64,000 nt of DNA from CALINF01 sp039980455 (GTDB lineage Bacteria > Pseudomonadota > Gammaproteobacteria > Pseudomonadales > Halieaceae): positions 248,001 through 312,000 of the forward strand of contig JBDXCG010000003.1 of NCBI GenBank assembly GCA_039980455.1. The letters run 5' to 3'. This document shows positions 63,069 to 64,000 of this stretch, in pieces. Position 1 is the stretch's first letter. Each line of letters begins with the position of its first letter. The notes beneath the pieces are model-generated. The model had not been told where the DNA came from and searched no databases. It saw only the letters and a list, made by a program, of their open reading frames with translations. The translations under genes and the position numbers were made by a program.

Positions 63069-64000
63069 GGTCGTACCTCCTGCAGCTGACCCAGTTCGAA
63101 ATCTGATACGGGCTGAAGCGCCGGATTGTTGCGGTCGTACACGAGAGCACCGTCGATAAAGACCTGGTCAGCGCGGGTATATACGCTGAACGGGTTTCCG
63201 CTCCAGAGAACTACATCCCCCATCTTGCCCGGTTCCAGACTGCCTGTGCGATCAGCAACGCCAAGGGACTGAGCAGCATTACTGGTGATCCAGCTAATAG
63301 CGCGTTCTTCTGGTATCTCCATACCGGCCTGTTGCCCGCGGGTCATTGCCTTTGACGCTTCCTGATTCAGGCGCTGAATACCTTCACTAGAATCAGAATG
63401 CACTATTGAACAACTCCCATTGGGGCGGTCGACGATGGCGATATTTTCCTGGATGCCATCGTAGGCCTCCATTTTAAAACCCCACCAGTCAGCCCAAAGC
63501 GCGCCACAAACACCATTCTCAGCCAGTTCATCGGCTATTTTGTAGGCCTCTACGCCATGATGGAAAGTGCCTACCTGGTAGTTAAACTCTTCTGCCATAT
63601 CCAGAATGGTCAGCATTTCGTCGGCGCGGTAGCAATGCATATGTATGATGATGTCGCCTTCCAATACACCTGCGAGTGTTTCGTATTTGAGATCGCGTTT
63701 GGGCGCCTTGGCATCTTTCTTACCGTTGGCGACCTGCTGCTCATAGCTCTCCCAATCAGTCACGTACTTCTCGGTGGCTATCCATTCGGCACGATACTTG
63801 GCGACGTTGCCCATGCGAGTCATGGGCGCTTGCTTGCGGTCACCGTAAACACGCTTTGGATTCTCGCCACAGGCCATTTTAAGGCCCTGTGGCGCACCCG
63901 GGAACTTCATCCCCTGGTAGCTGTTGCTGTAAACGTTTTTCAGAGTGACACCGCGACCGCCAAAAAGATTGGCGGATCCTGGCAGTACCTGCAGGCTTGT
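63065..64000 (-). CDS. Amidohydrolase, 5' end beyond window
   Basis: At least 311 residues of an amidohydrolase, open through the window edge and so lacking its N-terminus. PGSANLFGGRG, DIIIHMHCYRADEM with metal-type histidines, GTFHHGVEAYKIADEL and SLEPGKMGDVVLWSGNPFS fit imidazolonepropionase/PhnM-like deamidases. It carries metal-binding histidines that the downstream partner lacks. ATGA overlap with that partner. Confidence 0.85.
   Translation of the reverse strand, partial: TSLQVLPGSANLFGGRGVTLKNVYSNSYQGMKFPGAPQGLKMACGENPKRVYGDRKQAPMTRMGNVAKYRAEWIATEKYVTDWESYEQQVANGKKDAKAPKRDLKYETLAGVLEGDIIIHMHCYRADEMLTILDMAEEFNYQVGTFHHGVEAYKIADELAENGVCGALWADWWGFKMEAYDGIQENIAIVDRPNGSCSIVHSDSSEGIQRLNQEASKAMTRGQQAGMEIPEERAISWITSNAAQSLGVADRTGSLEPGKMGDVVLWSGNPFSVYTRADQVFIDGALVYDRNNPALQPVSDFELGQLQEVRP

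Noticed and set aside
1..64000. Prophage, integron, transposon, CRISPR, tRNA or rRNA
   Set aside because: I looked for integrases, transposases, spaced direct repeats and clover-leaf or rRNA sequence and saw none; a tRNA or repeat-finder run could still show a small item I missed.

Overview
The window reads as ordinary chromosome of an aerobic, probably marine, Gram-negative gammaproteobacterium. Supporting this are many lipobox and signal-peptide proteins, an outer-membrane porin, DbpA, YaeQ, a BamE-like lipoprotein, an IscR-led suf operon and a FadB-type multifunctional protein. The mix of fatty-acid/acyl-CoA enzymes, SDRs, a Baeyer-Villiger monooxygenase, a carboxylic acid reductase and amidohydrolases resembles oligotrophic marine groups such as Halieaceae or Spongiibacteraceae; that placement is inference. 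I see no rRNA, tRNA, CRISPR array, insertion sequence or phage gene.

Layout. 1-2525: a DUF389 membrane protein cut by the left edge, an SDR and a UbiX-type flavin prenyltransferase. 2750-8799: a five-gene peptide ABC importer of Yej type (yejB-yejE-yejA-like, then two separate OppD/OppF-like ATPases). 9040-17000: acyl-CoA synthetase, MBL-fold lipoprotein, epoxide-hydrolase-like enzyme, D-aminoacylase-type amidohydrolase and a FadB-like enzyme closed by a clear terminator. 17178-21070: a DUF4124 protein, an SDR, a serine beta-lactamase-like lipoprotein, a degenerate secreted nuclease fold and YaeQ. 21110-25753: a catalase-related/lipoxygenase fusion divergent from a TolB/TPR membrane protein. 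25768-32699: aldo/keto reductase, a porin translationally coupled to an unusual HD-GYP sensor, an orphan lipoprotein and a VOC protein.

32788-41455 is the Fe-S region: an IscR site overlaps the promoter of iscR-sufB-sufC-sufD-sufS-sufA-sufT-sufE, followed by an ATM1-like ABC exporter. 41472-44153 holds a luciferase-like oxidoreductase divergent from a sphingosine-1-phosphate-lyase-like PLP enzyme. 44325-52397 is one operon on the minus strand: DUF4334 protein, GMC oxidoreductase, Baeyer-Villiger monooxygenase, carboxylic acid reductase and a TetR regulator, with a perfect TetR-type palindrome in front. 52726-54989 is dbpA overlapping a RIO-type kinase. The right end has a DUF169 protein, a ChaC-like cyclotransferase, a second DUF4124 protein, a decayed cytochrome P450, an SDR with small lipoproteins, a second acyl-CoA synthetase, a UPF0178 protein and two overlapping amidohydrolases, one apparently without metal ligands and one cut by the right edge.

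The most notable items are the catalase-related/lipoxygenase fusion, which keeps the ligand residues of both halves and suggests bacterial oxylipin synthesis, and the self-regulated CAR/BVMO/GMC/DUF4334 operon, which looks like a complete small oxidation-reduction pathway for an unidentified alcohol or ketone.
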